The notes under the pieces are model-generated. The model worked only from the letters and a program-made list of their open reading frames with translations. It had not been told where the DNA came from and searched no databases. From positions 1,674,001 to 1,738,000 of the forward strand of contig JAJKFH010002438.1 in NCBI GenBank assembly GCA_023333565.1: DNA of 64,000 bases, in the 5' to 3' direction. Both the position numbers and the translations under genes were made by a program. Below are positions 36,501-47,567 of the stretch, piece by piece (within the stretch, counting starts at the first letter, position 1; each line of letters starts with the position of its first letter). The DNA comes from Puffinus mauretanicus (lineage: Eukaryota; Chordata; Aves; Procellariiformes; Procellariidae).

Positions 36501-37522
36501 GGCTCATTTAAAATAGTCTATAAAGATGTCGGAAGGTGGAATTCTAAGTAGTCAAAGTATGTTTGTCTTCTGAGGACTGTCCTGAAGTTCATATTGCTTT
36601 TCTAAATAATATGAAAGTTGTCTAGATGTTGCTGAAAAACGAAATCCCTGCTTGCTATTTGAGTTCACAATACTTCATTTTCTTATGTTAACTATCGGGT
36701 GTATTAATGCTCTGTTAATAGACTTCACCTAAAATACCTTGTTAGTCATACAGAGATTTGCACTTAGCATTGATAAGAAAAACACCTTAGGGGTTATATA
36801 TGCAACTGTGTAGTGCAGAAAATCTGCATTATTTTAAAGGGTAATCTTTAGATGAAAAAGAGTAGGGAAAGTTTACTAGAACACATCTATTTCTATCTAA
36901 ATATTACGTGTGACTGTTGTATGTCTAGATGAAGTAGGATTCAATACTGTGTCTTATTCTTGGATTTTGAAAATTAAGGTTTTCCTCCTTGAAGGAGATC
37001 CTTGGTATTTAAAGACGACTACTACTTTTTAAAAGTCAAGTTCTCGTGCTTTGAGAAGATGTGCTTATCTGTTGGTTGCTGTTACTCAGAATTCTCAAGA
37101 TAAATATTTTGAATAATATTACTGCATATTCTGTTTACAAACCTGTACTAAATAAACTTAGTTACAATATTTAATCATGTTCCTGAATCTCTTCCACCAT
37201 ATGTAGGGAAGATACATGCTTTAATAGAGAGCAAGAAGTACGTATCTAAATGCTCAATGAACTAAAGTTAATTGCATAAATCAATTTCATCTATGTTGAA
37301 GCATGGTCTTCCCTGGATATTTTGATGCTATCTTTCTTCATTCTGTCTGCATGAAGACTATTGTTTATTCTCTCTGGAACATGCATTAACATACTAAGTG
37401 TTGTGTTGAGATAGTCATAAACATACCTTTCTCTTTTATCTAGGGATGGGTCCTTGCACGTTACCTGCACAGATCAAGATACCGGGAAGTGTGAAATCAT
37501 CACTGTTGAAGTGGCGTCATAG
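24264..37522 (+). CDS. HSPA14: HSPA14 (Hsp70L1), ribosome-associated Hsp70-like protein 14
   Basis: Atypical Hsp70 that partners DNAJC2/MPP11 in the mammalian ribosome-associated complex and assists nascent chains in the cytosol. Coding exons: 24264-24320, 24492-24572, 24661-24743, 25781-25829, 26687-26780, 26901-26991, 28182-28286, 29123-29284, 30199-30354, 31641-31743, 34007-34222, 34627-34800, 35799-35869, 37444-37522. The total is 1521 bases, 506 residues plus TAG (human 509). Every junction is GT-AG and keeps phase. The start MAAIGVHLG matches the family N-terminus. The nucleotide-binding domain fills most of the protein: [16 protein letters not shown] from residue 28, the Hsp70 [11 protein letters not shown] signature in exon 7, a degenerate phosphate loop KLGGTS at 193-198 where canonical Hsp70s have DLGGGT, and [10 protein letters not shown] from 331. 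The C-terminal part (from about 400) is short and lacks the Hsp70 lid and EEVD tail, as in all HSPA14. Intron 10 holds a CR1. The gene is complete with no lesion. Identity is very secure. Confidence 0.97.
25881..25917. repeat. Short TA/TATACA simple repeat in HSPA14 intron 4
   Basis: ATACACTATATATATATACA followed by CTGTACACATATATACA. It is an impure AT dinucleotide tract just downstream of exon 4, with no sign of function. Confidence 0.7.
29067..29110 (+). repeat. HSPA14: 44-base T-rich tract at the HSPA14 exon 8 acceptor
   Basis: Nearly pure T with three interspersed C residues, ending 12 bases before the AG that opens exon 8 at 29123. It acts as an extreme polypyrimidine tract. The length is likely to vary between individuals or assemblies through slippage. 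Confidence 0.85.
32795..33733 (+). repeat. Older CR1 LINE fragment in HSPA14 intron 10
   Basis: Plus-oriented and strongly diverged. Near the left end, ACATCCCTCAGGATTTGATG, then GATGATGGGG, then CTCAGCAAGTTTGCAGAC match the CR1 ORF2 region. The right end reads GGTTGGACTAGGTGACCTCT then TTCCTTCCAACCTGACATTA, the CR1 3' end. A reverse-oriented 3' tip of another CR1 is nested inside it. Confidence 0.85.
33000..33057 (-). repeat. CR1 3' tip nested in the intron 10 CR1
   Basis: About 58 bases reading ATACAATAGAATATTTCAG, then TTGGAAGGGACCTACAG, then GATCTAGTCCAAC: the reverse complement of a CR1 3' terminus with ATTCTATT-type tail units. It breaks the surrounding plus-strand CR1 right after CATTCAGAGGGG-like sequence, so it inserted later. 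Confidence 0.75.
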
Positions 37523-37631
37523 TCTCTTTTGAAAGGCAACATTTTTCTAAGTTGATTTTTGTCTCTTGTTGGCTTTTCTGCCAAAGGGGTGACTTTCTCT
37601 GAGATGTCTTTAATGATTCTTAGAGGACTGT

Positions 37632-37647
37632 AATAAACTGAAATAAA
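37632..37647 (+). promoter_or_regulatory. HSPA14: HSPA14 proximal polyadenylation signals (two AATAAA)
   Basis: AATAAA at 37632-37637 and again at 37642-37647, about 110 bases after the TAG stop. Either could end a short 3' UTR. Confidence 0.65.
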
Positions 37648-38106
37648 ACATCAATTTGCCACCAACTCTGTTTGGAGTGGAAAGTGTGGTGAAAACATTA
37701 ATCAAGACTTGCAGACAGCAGAGCATTGAATTACCAGCACCTGATTTAAAAAATGGAAAGGGCGAATCCTCATGCCTGTGGTTCAGCAACAAGAATATTA
37801 CATAGCCTAAAGATTTTTCCTTGGACTAATCAGGTCGTGGACCCATTCAGCCGGTGTATCTGTGGCTTCAACGGCACAGCATTGAACTAGCAAGAGCTAG
37901 ACTGGTGAAAATCCACTCTCTAGTAACTGTACCAAATTGTACTGAAACCCTGTGGTCCTGATGTTGCCTGAAAGCGTGGAGGTGATGCCCATTTGCGCTG
38001 GCCTCTTGAACAGATTTTTTTTTTTTTCCTGGCGTTACAGTAAGATGGTTTTGTGGTGTTACCTGAAAAATGTGTGTTAAGGGTTCTATGTGCTTATTTA
38101 TGTGTT

Positions 38107-38112
38107 AATAAA
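38107..38112 (+). promoter_or_regulatory. HSPA14: HSPA14 candidate distal polyadenylation signal
   Basis: AATAAA followed by a T-rich stretch (ACGTTTTTTATG), 585 bases after the stop codon and about 1.1 kb before the SUV39H2 start. It would give a longer 3' UTR. The two signal groups suggest alternative polyadenylation. Confidence 0.6.
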
Positions 38113-38639
38113 ATACGTTTTTTATGCAGATCCTGGCATCCTCTTATTTTAGGTAGGGGAGTAAAAAGGAGACAGAGCAGGCAACTGTAGTTACAGGATT
38201 TAGTGTGCAGCTGAGGGGCAACAGTTCAGCCCTGAAGGCCAGATGTTATCTTGTAAAACATTCAAAGTAACACAATAGAGCCTCAAAACCGGAGACGGAA
38301 AGTAGAGCAAGGGATGCTGTCTGGATTTGAAGAGACCTGTGTCAAATTACCTGTTTTTCTACAGGCTTCCCAAATTGTTTTGTTTGCAGAACATGTATTT
38401 CTCTATTCTTCCTACCTCACAAAAGCAATGGATACTGCGCAGCATAGATATAAATATTACTGCATTCCAAGCAAGTGTCCGTGTTGTGTGGTGGCTTACC
38501 AGCCTAGACATGGGGTTTGAACTCGTGAGGCTTCCTTCAGCGGACGAAGTGCTGCGGAGGTTCTGCCCCCCCATCCCTGGGTCTTTGGTCTCTGGAAAAT
38601 AAGGAAATAGTTGACCCGTTCCTGCGTGAAAACTTCTAA

Positions 38640-39960
38640 AAGGGGCCTTGGAAAACCCAAAGTCTGGGTCTGTGGGGGCGGCGGAGTCCCACAGCCCGAA
38701 CAAATACCAGTGAAGAGGCTGGAGCGCTAGCCAGCGGCCAGACATCCTTAGGGACGTTTTGTTGTGCGCAAGTCCCAGCGGCTGGGTCATGGGGCCCGGG
38801 GCTACCCTGGACGCGGCGTTAACAGGCGACGCCTGCTCGGGGCAGCGCGCTGCGCTGAGAGCCTGGCCGGCTGCTAGGAGCGTCCGAACCGCTTCTCGCT
38901 GCTGCTCGCTTTCGGCGCTGTAGCCGGCAGCGCTGCCCCGCCCCAGGCGCCTCGGCAGAAAGAACAAAGAGACGCCGCTCTGAGTTTCGCCTCGCTTCTC
39001 CGGCCCTTCTCACAGCTCCTCCACGGCCCTGCTCCGGCTGGGGAGCCCCCGCTCCCCGAGCGGCCGAGGCGGCCCCTCCGCAGCCGCCGTTGCCGCCAAA
39101 ACCCTTCGCGTGCGCGCGGGGGCGGAGCCGCGTGCGCGCGCCGGCGCCGCGCTCTCCCCTCCGCCCCCTTCCGGAGGGGGGCGGAGCCGCGCGGGCCTCG
39201 ACCCGCGTCTGGCGCCTGCGGCCGCGAGCGCGGCCCCCCCCAAGATGGAGGGCTGGCGAGGAGGTGAGGTAGGGGCGGCGGCGGTGACTCGGGCCGTGGC
39301 AGGGGCGGGGGCCGCCCGGAGCGCCGCGCTCGGGCTCTCCCTCCCTTCTGCTTGCGCCGGGTAGGCCGAGAGGGAGGGCGCGGGGAGGCCTCCCGTCCGC
39401 GCTCGGCGGTAGGGGAGCCGCTGCCGGGCCCCCTCGCCCGACTCCGCTCCGACCGCTGCCGCCCCCCGCCGCCGATCTCCGCCCCCCCCGGCCGCGGCGG
39501 GGGGCGCTGCCCGCTCCCTCGGGGGCGCTCTGCCGGCCGCCCGGGAGAGGCTGTGGGGAGGAGGCGCCTGAGGTGAACACGGAGGGGGGCAGGGAGAGGC
39601 GCTGGGGGCCCGGGGCGGCGGCGGGAAAGGCGTCCGCCGCCCCCTCCCCGCCTTCCCCGGCTTCTGGCGGTGCGCCCCGGAGGCGAGCTCCTCGGGGGCG
39701 GCCCTTCCCCGGCAGGGGCCGGGAGCCGGGGCGGGGGGCCGAGGCAGGAGAGCCGCGGGAGGGGGGGCGCAGCCCTCGCCGCATCGCAGCGCGCGGCTCC
39801 CGCTCGGACTCGGTCCCACCCCCGTCCCCGCCGCGGCGGCGTGTCCCGGGCGCTGGCGGGAGCCGGCACTCTTGCCGTGCCGCTCTGCGGAGCGTCGCGT
39901 CCCTTTAACTCCGCCTGGCTGACGAGGCACCCGCGATCCTTCTGGAAGAGCGCCGTGGAT
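38640..39960. promoter_or_regulatory. SUV39H2: CpG island and promoter of SUV39H2
   Basis: A very GC-rich block of about 1.3 kb spanning the SUV39H2 first exon and the beginning of intron 1. No TATA box is evident. GC boxes lie at 39119-39125 and 39178-39184, with an inverted CCGCCCC at 39161-39167. Long minus-strand open frames across the island arise from the base composition. Confidence 0.88.
39107..39140. promoter_or_regulatory. SUV39H2: Duplicated CGCGTGCGCGCG element with GC box
   Basis: The 12-mer CGCGTGCGCGCG occurs at 39107-39118 and 39129-39140, with GGGGCGGAGC between the copies. The 12-mer resembles NRF1-type sites (GCGCATGCGC). The unit lies 105-138 bases before the SUV39H2 ATG, a typical position for a core promoter module. 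Binding is inferred. Confidence 0.5.
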
Positions 39961-42900
39961 CTTTCTTTCCTCGTCCAGTCACCATGGCTGCATCGCAAGT
40001 GCTCGATTCCGCTTGACTAACTACAGATACTTGGCGGTCTTACTAAAGAATGGAGGTTTCCTTGTCGCCGTAGGTCAGTTACGGGATGCTGTAATTGTAG
40101 GAAAATGATTCGGTTCTTAGTGCAGCTTTCACCTGTGGAAGTCCCTGCCCTCCAAAATACTTGTTGGTGTTTATAAATGTACGTACTGTACAGAATAAAG
40201 GTGCAGGGAGGGAGTCACTGATGTGTTTCACGTTACCCGTTAGAGAAGGGTTGAGTTTGATTCCGTGAGACACTGTGGTTGTACAAGAGACTCGTGGACT
40301 GCTATCACAAATGATAATGTGGGGACTTTGGGATAAGGCGTAATGATTTCAATTTAGCCGAGACATTAAATAGGATTCTTTACCAATTTTCTTATTGTAG
40401 CTTGGTATGTGCCATGTCTAGCTTCACTTGAGACCCTCCAAGAATTATGTAGGAAGGAAAATCTCAGATGTAAATCCATTGGAATCACCAACAGGAATCT
40501 AAAGAGTTATGAGGTGGAATATTTGTGTGACTACAAGGTAGAAGAGGTAAGAGAAACACAGACCAATTTGATCACTCTTTCAGCTGAAATTTGGAAGCGA
40601 GCCAAAGGTAGTTTTGCTGATAATATAAAGTAGCAGGCTGTGAGGACAAAACTCTTGCTGACGTTGAATGAAGTATCTTTTAAACTTCGAACTGTAAACA
40701 GAAAGCGGTATAACGACTGCTTTCGGTATGCTGAAGGAAGGTCTTTTTCTGAAATTACAGAGATGTTAGAATATGAAATGTTTCGCCTTTGCGTATCTAG
40801 AAGTTAAGCAAAATGCTGATGCTTTTAGGTTGTAGCTTGGTATGTATTATGCTTCTCCTTTATTTGCAGGTAACAGTCTATATTTCTCTTGACTGTTGTA
40901 GTCTGTTTGATGAAGAGTTAGGGCCACGTGCTGCAACTGGATTCCTACGGCTTGATCGTGCCAGTGAAATTCAGTCTCAGGATTTGGCCTTGTTACAGTT
41001 ATTTGGCCTTTTTAAAATAAGTACAAAATGTATGCTTCTTGATAATAAATACAATGTTATGTGTTTTGAATGGATGACTCCTTCGGGAGGATAGTTGATA
41101 TGACAAATAGTGGTTTTTAGAGATTTTTTCAGTAAGTTTAGAATTATTTTTTTTGTTTCGTATGTGATACGACTACATTCTGCTTGTGCATATGAGTCAT
41201 GCAGCTAGTTAGTATAACTTACTTAACGGCCTTAACAAACTAGCCTCCTCCAGGTATAACATTAGCGATCAGAGTTCATCCCAGCTGTTTATTTCTTTGC
41301 CCCTAGAGATGATATGTAAAGTATCCAAAATTGTGCTATACATTAATTTGCAAACAGAAAACTTGATTTTTCTCTTTCTCCCCGATTCTAATTGTTATGG
41401 GGACATCAAGACCTTCTGCACTGTATGCTGTTTCTTAACTCCAGAGCTCTTTTGTGTTTGTCTGTGTACTCTCTGATGCTGGATTTCAGCAAAATGAAAT
41501 GTGGCTAAATCTGTATCTGTTTCTGTATTTCAAGGGCACAGAATACTATCTTGTGAAATGGAAAGGATGGCCAGAATCTTCAAATACTTGGGAACCTCAG
41601 AAAAATCTGAAATGCCCATTGCTTCTTCAAAACTTTCTTAGTGACAAGAATGAATACTTGTCTCGGGTGAGAGAAGGCAAAGCACTGAAAGTGAGAAACC
41701 ATGTTAAAGCTTTGAAACCTGCGGTTGCAGATTACATTGTAAAGAAGGCTAAGCAAAGAATAGCTCTGCAGAGATGGAAAGAAGAACTCAACAGGAAAAA
41801 GAATCATAAAGCAATGATTCTGGTAGAAAACACTGTGGATCTTGAAGGCCCTCCTTTAGACTTCTACTACATTAATGAGTATAAACCTGCTCCGGGAATA
41901 AATGTAATAAATGGAATAACGACTGGCTGTGAATGCACTGACTGCCCCGCTGAGAAGTGCTGTCCAAAGGAGGCTGGATTTATTTTGGCTTACAATAAAC
42001 GGAAGAAGTTGAAAATCCAGCCCGGCTTGCCCATCTATGAATGCAATTCGTTTTGTAGGTGTGGGCCTGACTGCCCCAATAGGATAGTACAGAAGGGTAC
42101 TCCGTATTCTCTTTGCATCTTCAGAACTAACAATGGCCGTGGTTGGGGAGTAAAAACCCTCCAGAAAATTAAAACCAACAGTTTTGTGATGGAGTATGTT
42201 GGAGAGGTATGTATTTATCTCATATAGATGAATTATTTACACTAAGGGAAATGTTGGAGAAAATCTTGATGAGCTTTCTCTCAGTTTTAACATTTCTTGA
42301 GTTCTACTATACAGATAAGTCTGCTTTTGAGTAGAGGAATACGATAGGCATTCTAGATGACAGAAAAAATATATTGTCCAGAATGTCCTGTATTCCCGAG
42401 CAATTGTGAAAGGTTGAGTGTAAAGAGAATACTTATCCTGTGTGTCGCTAAACAGTTATTTTAGATATATGCCCTAATAGTATTTCTAAAGGCAAGTCGT
42501 CCTTTTCTTTCACGGCAGTCGTATTCTTCATTCTTTCCCGATCATCTTTATTGTTGTAGTTTTTGCTGTCCCCAGGCACAGTTGTTACTGAACTCCCCAC
42601 CCAGTCTGTCAGTCCCTTTTCTGTTTTGGCTGAACTTTTAAGGTAGTATTTCCAAACATATTTATTACTTTTGATTAACATCAAGAATAAGACTTGCAGT
42701 GTGGATGTTATCTGTTTACTCAATCTCATACTATTTCAAACAGAACTCTCATGTTATAAAATACAGACCTTGAGTTACTCTTGAGATTTTGTATTGCCTG
42801 GTGTTTATCTGGTTCAGCCTCTGCTCTGCTTCAGGGCTCTTTACATCAGTAGCTCCTGACGGCCTCTCTGATCCAGTCTGTTGTGTATTTCTGCCACAAA

Positions 42901-45900
42901 TCTGCCTTGCTGCTAAGTTGACTCAAAATAATTCCTTCTGTCCCTTTGTACAAATGTTTATAGTCTTGTATTGTATTTCCTCCATCTTCCTGCCCCAAAT
43001 CTTCCAACTTCTCATGTTCATACCTTTCAATCTTCTAACTACATACCTTTCTTGTAAGTGTACAAGAGGTCAGTCACTCAAAATATCTCTGTTGAGGGTT
43101 TGATGCAGAAAGATGATGATGTAATTTGTTGCTTAAAGGAAAGACTGTGTATTTGCCCTTTCACCTGAATTTACTTATTCCCTACTGCTGAATAAGTTCT
43201 CAAACCTGATCTGTCAGAAAGATTTTGAGAGGGTTTTATTGTCCAATTCCACCACATTTCATATCTGTCTTGCTGCCAAATTGTGATTGCTGAGTCTGCA
43301 CAACAGAATAGATTTAACAGGCTGCAGATGAAGTTGTTTAAGCTGTTGGTTCTGTCAAAAGTGACTGTTCTGCTCTTCCTTTGGGGAGTTTCTGGATTTC
43401 TACCTTGTGCTGATACATGCTAACCTAATTGCATAGATTCCGCTTTGTGAAAAGCTGTCATGAGTAGGATCTCTCATTGCAGTCAAAAATAGCAGGAAGA
43501 GATGCTTCTAGGGAAGGGAGGAGATGAGTACTGGACTGTAAGTGTGACTGGGTTGTAAAGACTGATACCTGTTGATCTGTGCAAAGGGAGAAAGTTGAAA
43601 CTTTATTTTACGTGAAGTAAACAAGGCTTTCTGAGTCTAATGAAAAAACTGTGTGTATAGAAACTTCAAGTATAAACAATTGATTCTATCTGTTATCATC
43701 AAAACTCTTTAACACAAGGTGCTGGTATTTTTTTTCCTGAGACAAGATAGTGCTGTGCGTCAGCTCTAGACAAATTGCATCCAGAGAAGCCTCAGTCACT
43801 AACTAGTTTAGCTGTATGTATGTATTCTTTACTCATTAGAGATGGAATGCTATTTCAACATCAAAAAGCGAATGTGGTGTTTTTTACTAAGTAAAGTTTT
43901 TTTTCTAATTTGATTGTGATTTTTGTTTTAATTTAGTAATAGTTAATAATATGATGCAGGTTTCTTTTTTTCTCTTTTTTTAGGTGATTACAAGTGAGGA
44001 AGCAGAGAGACGAGGCCAGCTCTATGACAACCAGGGAAATACATACTTGTTTGATTTGGACTATGACTCAGATGAGTTTACAGTAGATGCAGCTCGATAT
44101 GGAAATGTATCCCACTTTGTGAATCACAGTGTAAGACCTTGTTTTGTATACTAAGAATTTGGAGAATTATCCTAATTGTGCCAGAAATATCTTTTCCTGC
44201 TGTAAATATTTTCTTACCATATTCACAGTTTTTCTGGAGCAGGTTGTTTCATGCCAGCATAGTCCAGTCAGTTAGATGACATAGTACATAGAACGGAATA
44301 TTTAGCCTTACTCGGAGTAGGACTGCCTACGAAAATCTGGGAATGAGATGCTGCCTGAAGTGGGCATCTGGTAGGACTGAGTTGTCACTGAATCTGCTGG
44401 TTCTAGACAACCAAAATACGGTTGGTTTGAGTGTGGTTTTTTCCAAGTAACTAAAAGACCTAACACATGAGAAGTACTTAATAAAGTTAGTGAAGAGTCA
44501 AAGACAATAGGAATTGATGCAGTATTTTGTAGCAGGGCAGGATGGGGGTTTATGTCGAATGTCATTCTTCAAACATTGGTAGAGGAAAAAATGAAAACTC
44601 CTATGCTTTCTTTGGTATTTCTCCCCTGTAGATACCTTTTTCCCTCTTCATATAAAATCTAAACTTGCCAGAGAACTCGAAAGTAAATTTTAAACAGGAA
44701 ATTTTTGTAGTGTTTTGTTTTCTGTTCAACTGAAGTACCTAAAGCAAGAAGGCTGAACTGCATCTGTAAAGGAATTATGTATCATTCCTGAACTAAAAAT
44801 TATTATTTCTTACTGATGTAATGTTTGTGAGGTATGCAGTCAGTGTTCTACAAATACAGTAAATTCATGTCTTCAGATTTGTGAGCTGATGGCGTTTGTA
44901 TTTCATGCAGGCTTGCAAGGGAGGATGAAGAAGAGTTTTAGATACAGCCAATTGCTCTTCACTTTCGGAAATGGGAGTGAAGTATTCTCACTCTTCGGTG
45001 TAAAGTTAAATGTCTAACTTCACTTCTGATTCTTTAACATGGGATATATTTTACTGTTAAAGAGCAAAAAAGTGTGCAGACTTTAACAAACTGCCTCAGT
45101 CACTACTGACTTCTGACACTTAATCCAAAAAAAATGATAAAGTGGTTTCTAGTTCCTGCTTAGTGTCCTTGACCCTCCCCCTGCCACCCAGCCCACAGCA
45201 GATAATTCAGAAGCCAAGCAGGTTAGCAATTGAAAATAGAAATTTATTGGTAATATGAAAATATTATTTCTAGCCTGGAAGCAGTGCTTAAACCTAAATA
45301 CAGAATAGCGAGTGTGTGTGGCTTGAAACGCTAGGTTGTTTTTCTTATCTTTCCTTTCAATTTTAATTCTTTTTGTGGGTTTTGGAGGTAAATCTTAACC
45401 TCTGAATGTAGTTTTGATTGCTTTGTCATCGTTTTTGTTGTCATCTTTTGAAGGTACCATTTTTTTTTTAATAGGCTGTTGCATATTAGTGTAGTCCACG
45501 TACTGTGTAAAGGTTGCCTTCTTGAAAGGACTCAACTCTATAAGCTAGGAGTGTTCTCCTTTAACGCTATTTCAAGAAGGTAATTTGTTGATTTCAGAAG
45601 ATAACTTAATTTTGGACTTCTGTCACTGAGAGAAGAAGCAGTTCTTCCTTTCCTGTGACCTTTGTTTACTTAAACGCTTCAGTGAAACTTACTGTGCATT
45701 TTTCTTAACAGAAACTATGTTAATTTTTGCCTTACAGTGTGATCCAAATCTTCAAGTCTTCAACGTGTTTATTGATAACCTCGACTTGCGTCTTCCTCGA
45801 ATAGCGCTGTTTTCTACACGAACCATCAAGGCTGGAGAAGAGCTAACCTTTGACTATCAGATGAAAGGTCTGCGGATTTTACAGCTGTGCTTGCGGGAGG

Positions 45901-47460
45901 TTTGGGGCACTGGTGGGTTTTGTTGCAGCCTGACTGATGTTAGCACTTCAGGTCAGGCACTGCATCTCCCTAACGCAGCTCTGTGGATTCCAGAACAGAC
46001 GTCGCTCACTGACGTGTAGCGCAGACAGAGCGCGCCCGGAAGCTTTTGTGTGCACCTCTAGTGCGTTACCTCCTTCAGCGCTCCTAGCTCACAGCAAGGG
46101 CTTGTGGTTGGAGCACTGGCAAGGCAAATTATTTTGAAGATTTGTCACAAGAACGCTCAAAAGAATGGTCAGGATACCATTTAGAAAAGCTTTCCTTTAT
46201 TCAAAGGCATTTACTTGGCATTTCAGGTAAACTACTCTCTAAGTAATCTGCTAGTGATAAAGGCAGTTGTAACAGCTGAGTGGTCTAAAGCACCATAGGT
46301 TTGTCTTTGGATTCTGGTGTCTGTAGACCTCAGTTGTGGATGTAGGTCCTACGGTGCAGATGTTTAGGAAGGAAGAAGAAGGATGGACCAAAGTTTACTA
46401 TTGTTCTGCTGGGTTGGATACATTGATCATTATGCAGAGACTTCAGGAAACAAAGTTCCTAGTGAGATGCTATCAGCTCTTTGAAAAGTAAGACAGACAT
46501 TTTGTACAGTGAGAACAATCATTCACTGGAACAACCTCTCCAGGGACATGGTGGAGTCCCCATCACTGGAGGTTTTCAAGATGTGGTGGGACAGGGTGCT
46601 AGATAATCTTGTCCAGGCTCCCTTTCCCACAAAAGGTTGTACCGGATGATCCTTTGAGGTCCCTTCCAACTTGGGCTGTTCGATGATTCTTTGATAATTG
46701 ATCTTCCATTCAGTGTTCAAGGCCAGGTTGTGCGGGGCTTTGAGCAAGCTGATCTAGTGAAAGACATCCGTGCCCACATTGGGGGTTGGACGAGGTGGTT
46801 TTTAAAGGTCCCTTCCAACCCAAACCATTCTGAGACTTCATTTTTTTTCCAGTACAATAAAAAATTCTTATTTGCTGGCAGGGGTGTTGTGTGTGTCAAA
46901 CTTTGCATGCAAACCATTTATCCACAACAGCGATGTATTGTTGGCCCACTAGTTTTCAGAGAAGCATCCCTATACTCCAGAGCTGTACCTCATTCTTGTA
47001 GAAGTTCTCTTTTAAGTGCTGACAAATTGATCTTATTTAAATCCTTAAAACGCCTCTTTTTGTGGTGTCCATGACACTAACGTTCAAGGCAGGCTGCAGT
47101 CCCGGCTGACCAGTACGGATACAGACCTGAGGGTACGAGGCTCCAGTGTGCCGAGCTTTGGATCCCAACACGTATGCTAGGTGTTGTATACGTAGTTGTG
47201 ACCCGGGTGTTGGTAGAATTTGAGTATAGCTTCACACACAGTTCTTTTAAGAACTGGGGTGTTAGAAGGCTTTTTGAAGCCATTTGAATACCTAGCACAG
47301 TTTCAGTCTGTCTTTTAAAACTTGCTTATTTGTGTTTATCTGTGTCACAGGTTCAATAGATCTGACTTCAGACTCTGCTGATGGTCTTAGCCCATCCAGA
47401 AAGAGGATCAGAACTGTCTGTAAATGCGGAGCTGTGTGTTGCAGAGGTTATCTCAACTGA
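39245..47460 (+). CDS. SUV39H2: SUV39H2 histone H3 lysine-9 methyltransferase
   Basis: SAM-dependent nuclear enzyme placing H3K9 trimethylation at pericentric heterochromatin. Coding exons: 39245-39263, 40401-40546, 41535-42206, 43984-44130, 45738-45867, 47351-47460. The total is 1224 bases, 407 residues plus TGA (human 410). Exon 1 codes only MEGWRG plus one base of Ala-7. Exon 2 continues [16 protein letters not shown]. The chromodomain runs from Tyr-43 to about 100, with aromatic residues at Tyr-47, Trp-64 and Trp-67. The pre-SET zinc cluster has nine cysteines (187, 189, 192, 197, 198, 225, 229, 231, 235). The SET domain starts near 243, with GRGWGV at 256-261, NHSCDPN at 326-332 (split by intron 4 between Ser and Cys) and ELTFDY at 363-368. 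The post-[11 protein letters not shown] supplies Cys-395, 397 and 402, and the C-terminus is RGYLN. The intron 5 donor is the weak GTCTGC; all others are ordinary GT-AG. All catalytic and zinc residues are present, so the gene looks functional. Confidence 0.97.
46505..46699 (+). repeat. CR1 3' fragment in SUV39H2 intron 5
   Basis: Reads CACTGGAACAACCTCTCCAG, then GTGGAGTCCCCATCACTGGA, then GAGGTCCCTTCCAACTTGGG, ending GATGATTCTTTGATAATTG. This is a truncated plus-oriented CR1 with a diverged tail. Confidence 0.88.
46712..46843 (+). repeat. Second, different CR1 3' fragment in SUV39H2 intron 5
   Basis: TGTTCAAGGCCAGGTTG, then GGGGCTTTGAGCAAGCTGAT, then CCCTTCCAACCCAAACCATT and a short tail. 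It abuts the CR1 at 46505-46699 in the same orientation but covers the same 3' region again, so it is a separate insertion and not a continuation. Confidence 0.85.
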
Positions 47461-47561
47461 GTTCGGGTATCCAAAGTCACAAATACTTTGTCCTCTTTTA
47501 AATGTGTTTTAAGAAGACTCTTCTTGCACACATCTATTCAAGTATTCTCGCATCTGATGTA

Positions 47562-47567
47562 AATAAA
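47562..47567 (+). promoter_or_regulatory. SUV39H2: SUV39H2 polyadenylation signal
   Basis: AATAAA in GATGTAAATAAATACAG, about 100 bases past the TGA. It is the first canonical signal after the stop and would give a short 3' UTR. Further AATAAA copies occur near 49.88 and 50.45 kb and could serve longer forms. Confidence 0.6.

Noticed and set aside
38819..39998. Long minus-strand open frames (up to 374 codons) over the SUV39H2 CpG island
   Set aside because: Three overlapping frames are open at once, rich in Arg, Pro, Ala and Gly. This is expected from very high G+C with few stop codons. No domain, signal or splice structure supports a gene.
40409..40633. Separate 74-codon gene starting inside SUV39H2 exon 2
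   Set aside because: The frame begins at a GTG codon within exon 2 and runs past the exon donor into intron 2. It is part of SUV39H2.
42207..42227. SUV39H2 exon 3 ending at the in-frame stop a few codons after EYVGE
   Set aside because: The GTATGT after GGAGAG is a good donor and exon 4 continues the SET domain in frame, so the stop is intronic.
45868..46019. C-terminal extension of SUV39H2 after exon 5
   Set aside because: This is intronic read-through. The true exon 6 at 47351-47460 restores the conserved post-SET sequence in frame. Kept only as a possible retained-intron form.
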